Shown here: positions 50,937 to 60,076 of the stretch, in pieces
Layout: every line of letters begins with the position of its first letter
Position numbering within the stretch: the first letter of the stretch is position 1
Assembly: GCA_910585705.1 (NCBI GenBank)
Contig: CAJUER010000003.1
Location: 122,914 to 186,913 of the forward strand
From: an uncultured Christensenella sp.
GTDB lineage: Bacteria > Bacillota > Clostridia > Christensenellales > Borkfalkiaceae
Direction of reading: 5' to 3'
DNA: 64,000 nucleotides
The notes under the pieces: model-generated
Seen by the model: the letters and a program-made list of their open reading frames with translations, nothing else
What the model was told of the DNA's origin: nothing
Database searches by the model: none
Position numbers and translations under genes: made by a program

Positions 50937-52507
50937 TTTTCTATGATAAAGTCGTCCTCGCTTTCCGAAAGGGGGAAGACGTCGTTTTCCTCATTTTTAT
51001 CGTGTGTGTCGTAATATACCTGCGCATAGAAAGGAATGTCCTTTGCAAGCGCTCCGTATCGCCAGGGTTTGGGCTCGCAGCAGTGCGGGCACCAGTAACC
51101 GCCCTTTAAAATAGTGTAGGGCGAGGACTCGAATTCGTGTCCTTCGCGGCATTGCCATTTTACCTTTGAATAAATTCCGCCCGAAGCGTAATCTTTTGAA
51201 AGGCATTTGCCGCCGCGAAAAGCCGCCGCTTGTTGCAAATCGTCAAAATCAATTTCTTCAAGCGGTTTGCTTTCGTCATAACCGTGATTTAAAAGCAAGC
51301 CCTGTTCTTTTGCGTAATTTTTATCTTTAAGTTTTTCGTATACTATTTTACCGTCGGCGGTTTTGCCTTCGCAGAGAAGGGGAAACTTGTTCCAGTCAGT
51401 GCCGATAGCTTCGAATTTATCTTTGCCGCCGTAAAAGGCTTTTATGCGTCCTGTTTTGTCGTGCTTAATCCAGTACATGGGCGCGTTGGTGTTTTTGAAC
51501 AGTCTTTTGAATACCAATTTTGTGATAAGGGAAGAGGGCACGATTTTCGCCAGCTTGAACCAGCCGTATTTTTTGCCCATTTTCTTCCAGTAATCTTCAA
51601 AGCTTTCACTGCGGAATTGCAAAAATTCTTCCAACTCGTCGCTGTCGTAATACCATACGCCGTGAAAGTTGCGCGGTATGTTCCAGTTGGGTTTGAAGAA
51701 CGACTTCGCCGTTTTTCCCATAAGCGAAAATCCCGCGTCAAGCGATTCGTAGCCTGAAAAGCGACATTGCTTTCCGCCGCCTATGTTGTAAATTTTATTC
51801 CAGAACCCTTCAAGTTTTCCGCCGACGTCGCGCTCGATAAGGTTGTTGCAAAGCCTTCCGCTGTCAACGTCTGTAACCCATTCCAAAACGCAGTTCCAGC
51901 TTGTGTGGAACATCAGTCCGTCTTTTAAGTTATTGGCAAACATAAATTTGTGCAAAACGCCCGTCTGCCTTAAAGAAACGAATTTTTTGAGTCCGCTTTC
52001 CAAAAGATACCTTTCGGCTTTGAGTTTGTAAAGCGAGTAGTAGTCGTAGTCGCTTGAAATTATCGGGTCGCCTACACGCCCCCAAACGTGCGGATAACTG
52101 CGGTTGCCGTATAAAGCAACAGTAGCAATGTGAACGAAAGCTATTTCGTCTTCCCTGCCGCTTGCCTTGACCGCGTCAACAAGATTTTTCGTGCCGACGT
52201 AGTTGCTTAAATATGTGCCGTGCGGATTGTGGTCCGACTTGGGCGGAATAATGGAAGCGCAGTTTATAACGTAATCGCAACCGTCAATAAGCTTTACGCA
52301 GTCGTTATAATCCGAAATATCGCCTCTGAACGTTTCTATGCGATTTCCGCCTTGCTTTAATAATTTTTTTACGAATTTATTTATATGCTTTTCTTCTTCG
52401 AAAAGAATACATTTTATTTTGAAATTTTCGGGCGAGGACAACAGGCTTTTTAAAACTTCACCGCCCATTGCACCCGTTGCGCCCGTCAGTGCAATAACTT
52501 TTCCCAT
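50933..52507 (-). CDS. NAD-dependent epimerase-like protein with C-terminal zinc finger
   Basis: A 524-residue protein. The N-terminal extended SDR (Rossmann) domain begins VIALTGATGAMGGEVLKSLL, with CDYVINCASIIPP and YYSLYKLKAERYLL carrying the YxxxK catalytic pair. After about residue 330 the sequence is of unknown fold. Residues about 446-475 are a zinc-finger-like module: WQCREGHEFESSPY and YWCPHCC (C-x2-H and C-x2-C). That domain pairing is unusual; such fingers are more common next to DNA or RNA-processing domains. It starts the pair with the EFR1 gene. The substrate is not known. Confidence 0.75.
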   Translation of the reverse strand: MGKVIALTGATGAMGGEVLKSLLSSPENFKIKCILFEEEKHINKFVKKLLKQGGNRIETFRGDISDYNDCVKLIDGCDYVINCASIIPPKSDHNPHGTYLSNYVGTKNLVDAVKASGREDEIAFVHIATVALYGNRSYPHVWGRVGDPIISSDYDYYSLYKLKAERYLLESGLKKFVSLRQTGVLHKFMFANNLKDGLMFHTSWNCVLEWVTDVDSGRLCNNLIERDVGGKLEGFWNKIYNIGGGKQCRFSGYESLDAGFSLMGKTAKSFFKPNWNIPRNFHGVWYYDSDELEEFLQFRSESFEDYWKKMGKKYGWFKLAKIVPSSLITKLVFKRLFKNTNAPMYWIKHDKTGRIKAFYGGKDKFEAIGTDWNKFPLLCEGKTADGKIVYEKLKDKNYAKEQGLLLNHGYDESKPLEEIDFDDLQQAAAFRGGKCLSKDYASGGIYSKVKWQCREGHEFESSPYTILKGGYWCPHCCEPKPWRYGALAKDIPFYAQVYYDTHDKNEENDVFPLSESEDDFIIEK

Positions 52508-52625
52508 AAATCTTTTGTTGATTTTACCTCTTTCACAATTTTATCACACTGAATGCCGCCCTGTCAAACGTACGACAAGTATAAAAATTGCTCTGCAAGT
52601 CAATAAAATGCAGGGAGGTAAAATT

Positions 52626-52814
52626 ATGGCAGAAATCACGGCGAAGGAACTTGAACTCATTTCAGACGCTCTTACGACGGAAGGACTTATTTGTAAGAAG
52701 GCGAGGGCGTATTCGAAAACGCTGACGGACGTTGACCTTGCACAGACTATGACCAAAATCGCAGACGAACACGAACAGCGCTATTCCGCGCTTTTGAAGC
52801 TTATAGGAGGTTGA
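52626..52814 (+). CDS. Small coat-associated helical protein
   Basis: A 62-residue protein with AGGGAGG before ATG 52626. It is predicted to be two helices (ITAKELELISDALTTEGLIC and DLAQTMTKIADEHEQRYSALL), the pattern of half a ferritin-like bundle as in small spore-coat proteins. A CotF-like gene begins 1 base after its stop, so they are probably partners. The role in the spore coat is inferred from this pairing. Confidence 0.7.
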   Translation: MAEITAKELELISDALTTEGLICKKARAYSKTLTDVDLAQTMTKIADEHEQRYSALLKLIGG

Positions 52815-52815
52815 A

Positions 52816-53109
52816 ATGAAGCTGACTAAAATGGATTGCACACTAAACGAAAAGGATACTTTGCAGGATATGCTCGAAGCCGAAAAACAGCTTATGGCGC
52901 TTTACACTACGGCGCTGTACGAAGGCAGTACCAAATCGGTCAGGAAGAATATTTCCGCCAACCTTCTGGCTGTTGCAGAAAACCAGTACAGCATATTTTC
53001 GCAAATGCAGTCGCGCGGTTATTACGAACCCAAGCCCGCAAAGAAAAATATGCTCGACGAGGCTACCGACACCTACAAAAAGCAGAAAAACGCTTTAAAG
53101 GCAAACTGA
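52816..53109 (+). CDS. CotF-like spore coat protein
   Basis: A 97-residue protein of coat-F type. TLNEKDTLQDMLEAEKQLMALYTTAL is the typical first helix, followed by NISANLLAVAENQYSIFSQM and SRGYYEPKPA, the characteristic ending. AGGAGG lies within the end of the preceding gene. It supports a spore-forming host. Confidence 0.82.
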   Translation: MKLTKMDCTLNEKDTLQDMLEAEKQLMALYTTALYEGSTKSVRKNISANLLAVAENQYSIFSQMQSRGYYEPKPAKKNMLDEATDTYKKQKNALKAN

Positions 53110-53129
53110 ATTTTATAAGTAAGATAATT

Positions 53130-53164
53130 AAAGCGGCGGCGCTATTTTGAGTCCGCCGCTTTTC
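53130..53164 (+). terminator. Hairpin after the CotF-like gene
   Basis: AAAGCGGCGG at 53130-53139 and CCGCCGCTTT at 53153-53162, with a 13-base loop and TTTT. It is a likely terminator. Confidence 0.65.
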
Positions 53165-53340
53165 CGCGCGATAGTCATTAACTATAAATGTGAAAAGCCC
53201 TATCGCGTTTTCGTGCCTGTTATTTTAAATGAAGATGAAAACCTTATCGCGCTCTCGCATCCGACGTTGCAAAGGGAGATGAAGAACTTTGTCTATCTTT
53301 CGCACCCGTTATTACGGACTTTATTGAAGAATCTTCCCGT

Positions 53341-53369
53341 TTGACAGCGCAAGGGCAAAGTGATAAAAT
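53341..53369 (+). promoter_or_regulatory. Promoter of the helicase gene, leaderless arrangement
   Basis: Consensus TTGACA at 53341-53346, 17 bases, TAAAAT at 53364-53369 with extended-10 TG. The start site falls at 53,376, the A of the ATG; no ribosome site exists. Confidence 0.75.
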
Positions 53370-53375
53370 ATAGCT

Positions 53376-56000
53376 ATGTTTGAAAATATAAAATTCAACG
53401 GAACTTTCCGCGATTATCAGCAGAAAATTCTCGACGGCTCGAAGCGCTATCTTTCAGACGGAAGAATTAACATAGTTGCCGCGCCGGGTAGTGGTAAAAC
53501 CATTTTGGGGTTAGAGCTTATAAGAAGGCTTGCAAAGCCCTGTCTTATACTTTCGCCTACGACAACCATAAGAAACCAGTGGGGCGAACGCTTCGAAGAG
53601 AGCTTCGTTGCCGCAGACGGCGCAAAAAAGCCCGAAGTTTCATTTGATTTGAGAAAGTGCGCGCCCATTACTTCGGTAACTTATCAGGCGCTGTACTCGG
53701 CGGTATCGCACGTTAAATGCACGGAAGGGGAAGAGGTGGACTATTCCGATTTGGACGTTTTCAAAACCGTGCGCGAGGCGGGAATCGAAACTGTCTGCCT
53801 TGACGAGGCGCATCACCTTCAAAACGAATGGCAGAAAGCGTTGGAGCTGTTCATAACCAAAGCGCAGGGCAAATTGAAAATAATTTCGCTTACGGCAACG
53901 CCGCCTTACGACGCGGGCGAAGGAGAGTGGAAAAGGTATGTAAGCGTCTGCGGTGAGATAGACGAGGAAATTTTCGTGCCCGAGCTCGTCAGACAGGGCA
54001 CGCTTTGCCCTCATCAGGATTATATCTATTTCAATTATCCCGACGGCTCTGAGAGGGAGGCTTTTTCCGAGTACTGTGACCGCGCTTCCAATGCGCTTAA
54101 AGAGCTTTTAGCTTCGCCTTTGTTAAAGAACGCGGCTGAGGCGCTTGAGGACTGCGCGGAAAACGATTACGCCCGTCTTTATGAAAACGCAAAAGAGGTG
54201 TCTAACGTCGTCGCGTTGTTAAGGCATGCGGGTGTGGAAATCGACAAAAAATTTTATAAGCGCTTTGCTTACGGCTCGAATGTTAAGTTCGATTTAGACT
54301 GTGCGGAAGCGGCGCTAAACTTCATTGCGGACGGGGAATTTTTCGGCGAAGAAATCGCGGAAGCGCTCAAACAGCTTTTCGGAAAATATAAGCTAACCGA
54401 ACGCGGAAAAATTGTTTTGGGCATGAACGACAAGCTTCGCCGCCGCTTGACTTCCTCTGTTGGTAAGTTAAAGAGTATTGAGGAAATTGCGCGGTGCGAA
54501 TATTCCTCGCTCGGCGAAAAACTGCGCCTGCTCGTTCTAACGGATTACATAAAGCGCGAAGGGCTTGCCGACATAGGCACGGAGGAAAGGTTTGACTCGG
54601 TAAATATAATAAGCGTTTTTGAAACTCTGCGCAGAACCTGCCCTTTCCCCGTAGGCGCGGTTTCAGGCACGCTTGTAATTCTGCCCGAAAGCTGTAAAAG
54701 CATATTGAAGGAAAAAGGGGCGCGTTTTTCCGTAAAACCGCTTAAAGACACGGGATACTGCGAGTACGTTATTTCGGGCGGCAACCGTGAAAAGGTGAAC
54801 TTTATAGGCGAGCTGTTTAAAGAAGGGGCAGTGAACGCGCTTATAGGCACAAAATCACTGCTCGGAGAAGGTTGGGATTCGCCGTGTATAAATTCGCTTA
54901 TACTTGCGAGCTTCGTTGGCAGCTTTATGCTTTCCAACCAGATGCGCGGCAGAGCTATAAGAATAGATAAAAACAACCCCGATAAGACGGCGAACATCTG
55001 GCATCTTGCCACCGTCGAGCCGCCGCAGATTTATGAAGACGGAATGTTGAGCGGCATAATAGCGCGCATTCTGGCAAGCAGCGGCGAGCTAAATTCAAGC
55101 GACTTTCAAAGTCTGACGCGCCGTTTCGAGTGTTTTGTCGCTCCGTCGTACGACAAGTGCGAAATACAAAGCGGGATTGAAAGATTAAGCGTAATTAAAC
55201 CGCCGTACACGGCAAGCGGAATAAATCGCATAAACGAAGAAATGCGCCTGCGCGCGGCGGACAGGGATTCGCTTGTGCAAAGCTGGCGCGGCGCTTTGGG
55301 CGAGGGCGCAAGCCTTTCGAACTGTGCGGAAATACCCCTGTCAAAGAAGGCGCCGTCGTTCACGTTTTACAACATAGGGCGTGTTTTCGCGCTTATGGGC
55401 GCGCTTTGTTTAATGGCGCTTGCGATGGTTATGCTGTTCAAACATTTCGGCGACGGAAGCATACCTTTTATCGTCATAGGCGTTGCGCTGTCGTTCGTGC
55501 TCTGGGTTGTGCTTTGGTCGGTCGGGTTGAAAATTATCCGCAACCTATCGCCTAAGCGGTCAATCAAAAATCTGGCGGACTGTATTCTTAAAACATTGAA
55601 GCAGTTGGATATTGTGGAGGACGGTTGCACGCTCATTATGCAGGGCGACGAATTTTATGCGTCCGTAAGTTTAAAGGACGCAAGCGTGCGCGACGCGAAA
55701 ATTTTCCAGCTCGCCGTTTCGGAAATATTCTCGCCGATAGAGGACGCGCGCTATGTGCTGATTCCCAAAGGCTTGTTTGGAACGTACAGATACGTTTGCG
55801 CATTGAACTGCCCTTCGGTTTTCGGAGGGAAGAAGGAAAACGCGGAAGCTTTTGCTTACAACTTGAAAAAACCGCTTGGGCGGCTGCACGTTGTTTATAC
55901 CAAATCGGATAAGGGCAAAGCTATGCTTTTTGCCTGCAAGCGGTTTTCATACATAAATTTCAACGACCGCGTAATACGCAGACTCATGCGTTACAATTAA
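53376..56000 (+). CDS. SF2 DEAH-type helicase with C-terminal membrane segments
   Basis: An 874-residue protein. The helicase core has FRDYQQKIL (Q-like), Walker A AAPGSGKT near residue 35, DEAH in VCLDEAHHL near 143, SLTATPP (motif III), and motifs V/VI in ALIGTKSLLGEGWD and NQMRGRAIRI. After about residue 665 come two strongly hydrophobic stretches (FALMGALCLMALAMVMLF and FIVIGVALSFVLWVVLW), then a soluble tail of about 150 residues. This would anchor the helicase to the membrane, which is unusual. Its own promoter precedes it, and it is followed by a strong terminator. The exact role is unknown. Confidence 0.8.
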   Translation: MFENIKFNGTFRDYQQKILDGSKRYLSDGRINIVAAPGSGKTILGLELIRRLAKPCLILSPTTTIRNQWGERFEESFVAADGAKKPEVSFDLRKCAPITSVTYQALYSAVSHVKCTEGEEVDYSDLDVFKTVREAGIETVCLDEAHHLQNEWQKALELFITKAQGKLKIISLTATPPYDAGEGEWKRYVSVCGEIDEEIFVPELVRQGTLCPHQDYIYFNYPDGSEREAFSEYCDRASNALKELLASPLLKNAAEALEDCAENDYARLYENAKEVSNVVALLRHAGVEIDKKFYKRFAYGSNVKFDLDCAEAALNFIADGEFFGEEIAEALKQLFGKYKLTERGKIVLGMNDKLRRRLTSSVGKLKSIEEIARCEYSSLGEKLRLLVLTDYIKREGLADIGTEERFDSVNIISVFETLRRTCPFPVGAVSGTLVILPESCKSILKEKGARFSVKPLKDTGYCEYVISGGNREKVNFIGELFKEGAVNALIGTKSLLGEGWDSPCINSLILASFVGSFMLSNQMRGRAIRIDKNNPDKTANIWHLATVEPPQIYEDGMLSGIIARILASSGELNSSDFQSLTRRFECFVAPSYDKCEIQSGIERLSVIKPPYTASGINRINEEMRLRAADRDSLVQSWRGALGEGASLSNCAEIPLSKKAPSFTFYNIGRVFALMGALCLMALAMVMLFKHFGDGSIPFIVIGVALSFVLWVVLWSVGLKIIRNLSPKRSIKNLADCILKTLKQLDIVEDGCTLIMQGDEFYASVSLKDASVRDAKIFQLAVSEIFSPIEDARYVLIPKGLFGTYRYVCALNCPSVFGGKKENAEAFAYNLKKPLGRLHVVYTKSDKGKAMLFACKRFSYINFNDRVIRRLMRYN

Positions 56001-56024
56001 TATTTTAAAACCGTTCGTAAAGTT

Positions 56025-56068
56025 CGGGCGGCGCAAAGGCAACTGCCTTTGCGCCGCCCGTTTCTATT
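56025..56068 (+). terminator. Terminator after the helicase gene
   Basis: CGGGCGGCGCAAAGGCA at 56025-56041 and its complement at 56044-56060 around AC (loop opens to four or more bases), then TTTCTATTTT. A long stable GC-rich stem. Confidence 0.85.
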
Positions 56069-56215
56069 TTCAAACCTTAAAAAGTTATATTTCGGACAAA
56101 GCGTAAATAAATATAAACAAGAGGGACCGCAGGCGTTTTCTCCAAAATAAATTTTATTTCGGTATAAACTCCCAAAATTCGCGGTACTCAATTTGTTAAT
56201 ATCGGAGAAGAGGAA

Positions 56216-56980
56216 TTGGTCAAGGTTTTTAAACTCAAAAACATATTGCTTGTTGCGCTTGCCGCAGTACTTATAGCCGCGCTTTCAACAACGGCTTACT
56301 TTACAGGCGCGTACGCCGTATACTTCGGCAACACGCCCCGCCTCGTTCCCATTTACAGCGTGGAGAGGAACGACAAGGTTATTTCCATATCTTTCGACTG
56401 TGCGTGGGGTACGGAACACACCGACGATATTTTAAATGCGTTGCGCGTCAGCAACGTTCACGCCACATTCTTTATGGTCGAATTCTGGGCGGAAAAATAT
56501 CCCGAGTACGTCAAAAAGATAGACGGGCAGGGACACGAAATAGGAACTCATTCCTCAACTCATTCCTATATGAGCAAGCAGAATGCCGAAGAGATAAAGC
56601 TGGAGCTTACAACCTCTTCCGAAGCGATTGAAAACGTTACGGGCAAGAAGGTGGAGCTGTTCCGTCCCCCCTACGGCGACTACGACAACGAACTGATAAA
56701 AACGGCGTCGGAACTCGGTTATTACACTATTCAATGGGATACCGACAGCCTCGATTGGAAAGATTTATCTGCAACAGATATAGCAATGCGGGTCATCAAC
56801 GGCGTAAAGAGCGGCTCGATTATATTAATGCACAATAACGGGCTGCACACTGCGGAAAGCGTACCTATTATTTTGGAAACACTGAAAAACAAAGGCTACA
56901 GCTTTGTGCCCATAGGCGAGCTTATCTACAAGGATAATTACACGGTTGACGGTTCCGGCAGGCAACAGCCTGCAAAATAA
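56216..56980 (+). CDS. PdaB-like polysaccharide deacetylase
   Basis: A 254-residue carbohydrate esterase 4 family protein. It has a single N-terminal membrane helix (LKNILLVALAAVLIAALSTT), then the NodB domain: SFDCAWGTEHT (motif 1, DCAW in place of DDG, as in sporulation PdaB-like members), THSSTHSYM (metal His), RPPYGDYDN and ILMHNNGLHTAE. It probably removes acetyl groups from peptidoglycan during sporulation. The start is TTG 56216, supported by GGAGAAGAGG upstream. Confidence 0.85.
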   Translation: MVKVFKLKNILLVALAAVLIAALSTTAYFTGAYAVYFGNTPRLVPIYSVERNDKVISISFDCAWGTEHTDDILNALRVSNVHATFFMVEFWAEKYPEYVKKIDGQGHEIGTHSSTHSYMSKQNAEEIKLELTTSSEAIENVTGKKVELFRPPYGDYDNELIKTASELGYYTIQWDTDSLDWKDLSATDIAMRVINGVKSGSIILMHNNGLHTAESVPIILETLKNKGYSFVPIGELIYKDNYTVDGSGRQQPAK

Positions 56981-57015
56981 TTTCAAACGGCGAAAAACAT
57001 TTTTTGGAGGCATAT

Positions 57016-57705
57016 ATGAATTACAGCACGGAAAAAAACAACAAGGTGTACGTCTACGGTGAAATCGTGTCGGAAGCGGTTTTCTCACACGAGGTGTACG
57101 GCGAAGGCTTTTACGAGTTTTATGTAAAAGTTATGCGGCTTTCGGGTCAGGCGGATATACTTCCCGTTACCGTATCGGAACGTATAATGACGGAGGAGAT
57201 GAAGGTCGGCGGCACAATCTGCGCGCTCGGACAGTTCCGCTCGTACAACAAGCTCGAAGGCGGAAAATCGAGGCTGATGCTTACCGTTTTCATTCGCGAG
57301 CTTCTCGGCGACCAGCAGAGCAAGAACCCCAATTCCATAGTTTTATCGGGTTACATCTGCAAACCGCCCGTGTACCGCACGACTCCTTTTAACCGCGAAA
57401 TTGCCGATTTGCTTATCGCCGTCAACCGCAGTTATAACAAATCCGACTATATACCGGCAATAGCATGGGGGCGCAATGCGCGCTTTGTGCGTAACCTCGC
57501 CGTCGGCGACAGGGTTGCGCTGTCGGGAAGAATTCAAAGCAGGGAATATCAGAAGAAACAACCCGACGAAAGTTTTATAACTATGACCGCTTACGAGGTT
57601 TCCATATCCAAGCTCGCCGCGTTCGATGACGAGTCGGAGTTTGACATAGAGCAGGAATTCGATTTGTATTCGGTACCGCGCACGTTCGAGCACAATGAAC
57701 AGTAA
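57016..57705 (+). CDS. Tandem OB-fold single-stranded-DNA-binding-like protein
   Basis: A 229-residue protein with GGAGG before ATG 57016. Two OB-fold SSB-like domains are visible: YVYGEIVSEAVFSHEVYGEGF to FIRELL, and IVLSGYICKPPVYRTTPFNRE followed by SDYIPAIAWGRNARFVRNLAVGDRVALSGRIQSREY. The second resembles SSB/PriB-like domains more closely. The tail is acidic but lacks the standard DDDIPF end. Two-domain SSB-like proteins occur in Clostridia. The gene is closed by a terminator. Confidence 0.75.
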   Translation: MNYSTEKNNKVYVYGEIVSEAVFSHEVYGEGFYEFYVKVMRLSGQADILPVTVSERIMTEEMKVGGTICALGQFRSYNKLEGGKSRLMLTVFIRELLGDQQSKNPNSIVLSGYICKPPVYRTTPFNREIADLLIAVNRSYNKSDYIPAIAWGRNARFVRNLAVGDRVALSGRIQSREYQKKQPDESFITMTAYEVSISKLAAFDDESEFDIEQEFDLYSVPRTFEHNEQ

Positions 57706-57716
57706 ATAAAAAATAC

Positions 57717-57747
57717 GCGCCGCGCTTAAAATAAGCGCGGCGCTTTA
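57717..57747 (+). terminator. Bidirectional terminator between SSB-like gene and apgM
   Basis: GCGCCGCGCTTA at 57717-57728 and TAAGCGCGGCGC at 57732-57743 around AAA, then TTTAATT. It lies between convergent genes. Confidence 0.85.
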
Positions 57748-57748
57748 A

Positions 57749-58963
57749 TTATTTTATGCTTAAAAGTTTTTCTATCAGTCTGTATCCGTCCGCAACGTAT
57801 TCGCCCGTCGCGGCAGCCTCCGCTTCGGTATAGCGTTTTGCGCCGTTCGAAAGATTGATTTTGTTGGTGTATAAAAGGTAAGGCACCGGCTCGGAAACGT
57901 GCGTCTTTATCGCGCAGGGGGTGGGGTGGTCCGGGCAGACGAGCATGGCGAAATCTTCTCCCGCGTCTTTAAAGCGCTTTAAAAGCGTGCCTATAACTTT
58001 GTTGTCTATCTGCTCTATCGAGTAAACTTTATGCGCATAGTCGCCGTGATGTCCGCATTCGTCGGGGGCTTCCATATGCAGGTAAACAAAGTCGGTGCCG
58101 CCTAAAAGCGCGTCTGCGGCGGCGTTTGCTTTGCCTTCGAAGTCGGTGTTGTAGTCGCCCGTCGCGCCTGCGACATCGATTATTTTCATATACGCAAGCA
58201 TACCCAATCCGCGTACCAGATCCACAGCGGAAATTATTGCGCCCGTCAAATTTCTTTGCGCTTCGAAGCAGCCGAGCGCGGGCTTTGTGCCTTCGCCCCA
58301 CAACCATATACTGTTTGCGGGATTTTTGCCCTCAGCCTTGCGTTTTGCGTTTATCGGGTGGTCTTTTAAAAGGTCGTAGCTTCGCTTCATCATCGCGAGG
58401 TAAACGCCTGCGTTTTCGCCTTCGGGCAGGTGACCCGTTACGGGCTTGTCGATTATGTCGTGCGGCGGAGTAAGCTCATGCCCCGTTACGCCGTTTGCCG
58501 CCACAAGACAGTGTCTGTACGAAATTCCGGCATACAGTTTGAATTTATCGCCGTCAAGGTGGGTTTTCAAAAAGTTTATAAGTTCGGTTGCTTCCGCTGT
58601 GGATATTTCCCCTGCGGAATAGTCCTTCATTATCTTTTCGTCGAAAGCGCCGCCTTCGGAAAGCGTAACAAGGTTACAGCGCAAAGTTACGTCTGTAGGC
58701 TTTAAATCTATTCCCATAGAAACGGCTTCCAACGGCGAGCGTCCCGTGTAGTATTTCAGCGGATCGAAGCCGAGCACCGACATGTTCGCAACGTCGCTTC
58801 CCGGTTTAAGTCCGTCGGGCACGGTCTTGCAAAGTCCCGCCTCCGAAATGGGCGCAAGCTTGTCGAGGTTGGGCGTTTGCGCCGCTTCCAGACAGGTCTT
58901 TCCGCCAAGCTTGTCGCTTTTCCAATCCGCCATTCCGTCGCCTAAAACGACAACGTACTTCAT
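57749..58963 (-). CDS. apgM: Cofactor-independent phosphoglycerate mutase (ApgM)
   Basis: A 404-residue enzyme of the alkaline phosphatase superfamily that interconverts 3- and 2-phosphoglycerate in glycolysis. The metal site at the N-terminus reads VVLGDGMADW; GSDVANMSVLGFDP holds the nucleophile Ser; and EAPDECGHHGDYAHKV with LVCPDHPTP supplies the other metal ligands. This is the archaeal-type ApgM, not GpmI. AAAGGAG precedes the ATG. Confidence 0.94.
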   Translation of the reverse strand: MKYVVVLGDGMADWKSDKLGGKTCLEAAQTPNLDKLAPISEAGLCKTVPDGLKPGSDVANMSVLGFDPLKYYTGRSPLEAVSMGIDLKPTDVTLRCNLVTLSEGGAFDEKIMKDYSAGEISTAEATELINFLKTHLDGDKFKLYAGISYRHCLVAANGVTGHELTPPHDIIDKPVTGHLPEGENAGVYLAMMKRSYDLLKDHPINAKRKAEGKNPANSIWLWGEGTKPALGCFEAQRNLTGAIISAVDLVRGLGMLAYMKIIDVAGATGDYNTDFEGKANAAADALLGGTDFVYLHMEAPDECGHHGDYAHKVYSIEQIDNKVIGTLLKRFKDAGEDFAMLVCPDHPTPCAIKTHVSEPVPYLLYTNKINLSNGAKRYTEAEAAATGEYVADGYRLIEKLLSIK

Positions 58964-58975
58964 AATTTTACTCCT

Positions 58976-59644
58976 TTAATTCAAATCCCAGTTTACGGGC
59001 TGTTTGCCGTGAGATATAAGATATTCGTTTGTTTTCGAAAAATGTCTGCAACCGAAAAATCCGTTGTAAGCGGAAAGAGGGGATGGGTGCGCGCACTGCA
59101 AAATGAGGTGTTTATGCGTGTCTATAAGCGGCGCTTTCGACCTTGCGTTTCCGCCCCAAAGAATGAACACAACGTTTTCCGTCTTGTCGGAAATCAGCTT
59201 TATTACGCTGTCGGTGAACCAAGCCCAACCGCATTTGGAGTGCGAGTTCGCCATGTGTTCGCGTACGGTCAGCGTCGTGTTCAGTAAAAGAACCCCGCTT
59301 TCCGCCCACTTTGTCAAATCGCCGCAAGCCGGCTCTTTAATTTTCAAATCGCTTTCGATCTCTTTATATATATTCACAAGCGAGGGCGGAATGGTAACGC
59401 CGCGCCTCACCGAAAAGCAAAGCCCGTGCGCCTGATTCGGCTCGTGATAAGGGTCCTGCCCCAAAATCACCGCCTTGATTTCGTTCAGCGGTGTGTAACG
59501 GAAGCAGTTGAAAAGGTCGTACATATCGGGATAAACAACGTGCTCGCAATATTCTTTTTTCAGAAATTCGCGTATCTTTAAATATCTTTCGTCGCCGAAC
59601 AGCGGCGCAAGCAGTTCGTCCCAGCCGTTTCCCAAAGGTTTCAT
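58976..59644 (-). CDS. ung: Uracil-DNA glycosylase
   Basis: Removes uracil from DNA. The 222 residues contain VILGQDPYHEPNQAHGL (catalytic Asp and water-activating loop), LLNTTLTV and CAHPSPLSAYNGFFG (the HPSPLSA minor-groove loop). It is in an operon downstream of luxS and overlaps its stop by 4 bases, so expression is coupled to the mtnN-luxS genes. No further oddity is visible. Confidence 0.96.
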   Translation of the reverse strand: MKPLGNGWDELLAPLFGDERYLKIREFLKKEYCEHVVYPDMYDLFNCFRYTPLNEIKAVILGQDPYHEPNQAHGLCFSVRRGVTIPPSLVNIYKEIESDLKIKEPACGDLTKWAESGVLLLNTTLTVREHMANSHSKCGWAWFTDSVIKLISDKTENVVFILWGGNARSKAPLIDTHKHLILQCAHPSPLSAYNGFFGCRHFSKTNEYLISHGKQPVNWDLN

Positions 59645-60069
59645 AAAAAGTCGAGTATCTCCTTGTATTTCTTACATTCTTCTTTCGCGCCGTCGAGGTC
59701 GTGTTCGAGGTAGTTTCCGCATTCCTCGCGCTTGTTTCCGGGAATTTCGGTAAAGGTCTGCGCCAGCGCAAAACTTTCCTTTAAAAGCGCAAGAGTTTGC
59801 GCGTAATCCAAATCAACCGTGCAAAGGTAAAAGCCCGTGCGGCAGCCCATAGGACCGAAGTAAATTATGCAGTCCTTTTTGTCGGAATTTCTGAGGATTG
59901 TTGCAAGCAGATGTTCTATCGAGTGCAACGCCTTCGGGGAAATAAAATCGCCCGCGTTGGGTTTTTTAAAGCGTAAATCCCATGTCGTTACGCCGTGAGT
60001 GTGTCCGCATTCGTGCAGACCGGTTTGAAGCGCGTCGTGGTTTTTCGAAAAAGAAGGTATTTTTTCCAT
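59641..60069 (-). CDS. luxS: S-ribosylhomocysteine lyase
   Basis: Splits S-ribosylhomocysteine to homocysteine and DPD, the precursor of autoinducer-2. The 142-residue chain has the HxxEH iron site in KALHSIEHLLAT, the GPMGCRTGFYL loop with the catalytic Cys and a third metal ligand Cys in KREECGNYLEHD. mtnN, the preceding enzyme in the activated-methyl cycle, lies 7 bases upstream; the pair is a complete SAH recycling step. Confidence 0.95.
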   Translation of the reverse strand: MEKIPSFSKNHDALQTGLHECGHTHGVTTWDLRFKKPNAGDFISPKALHSIEHLLATILRNSDKKDCIIYFGPMGCRTGFYLCTVDLDYAQTLALLKESFALAQTFTEIPGNKREECGNYLEHDLDGAKEECKKYKEILDFL

Positions 60070-60076
60070 AGTTTAT

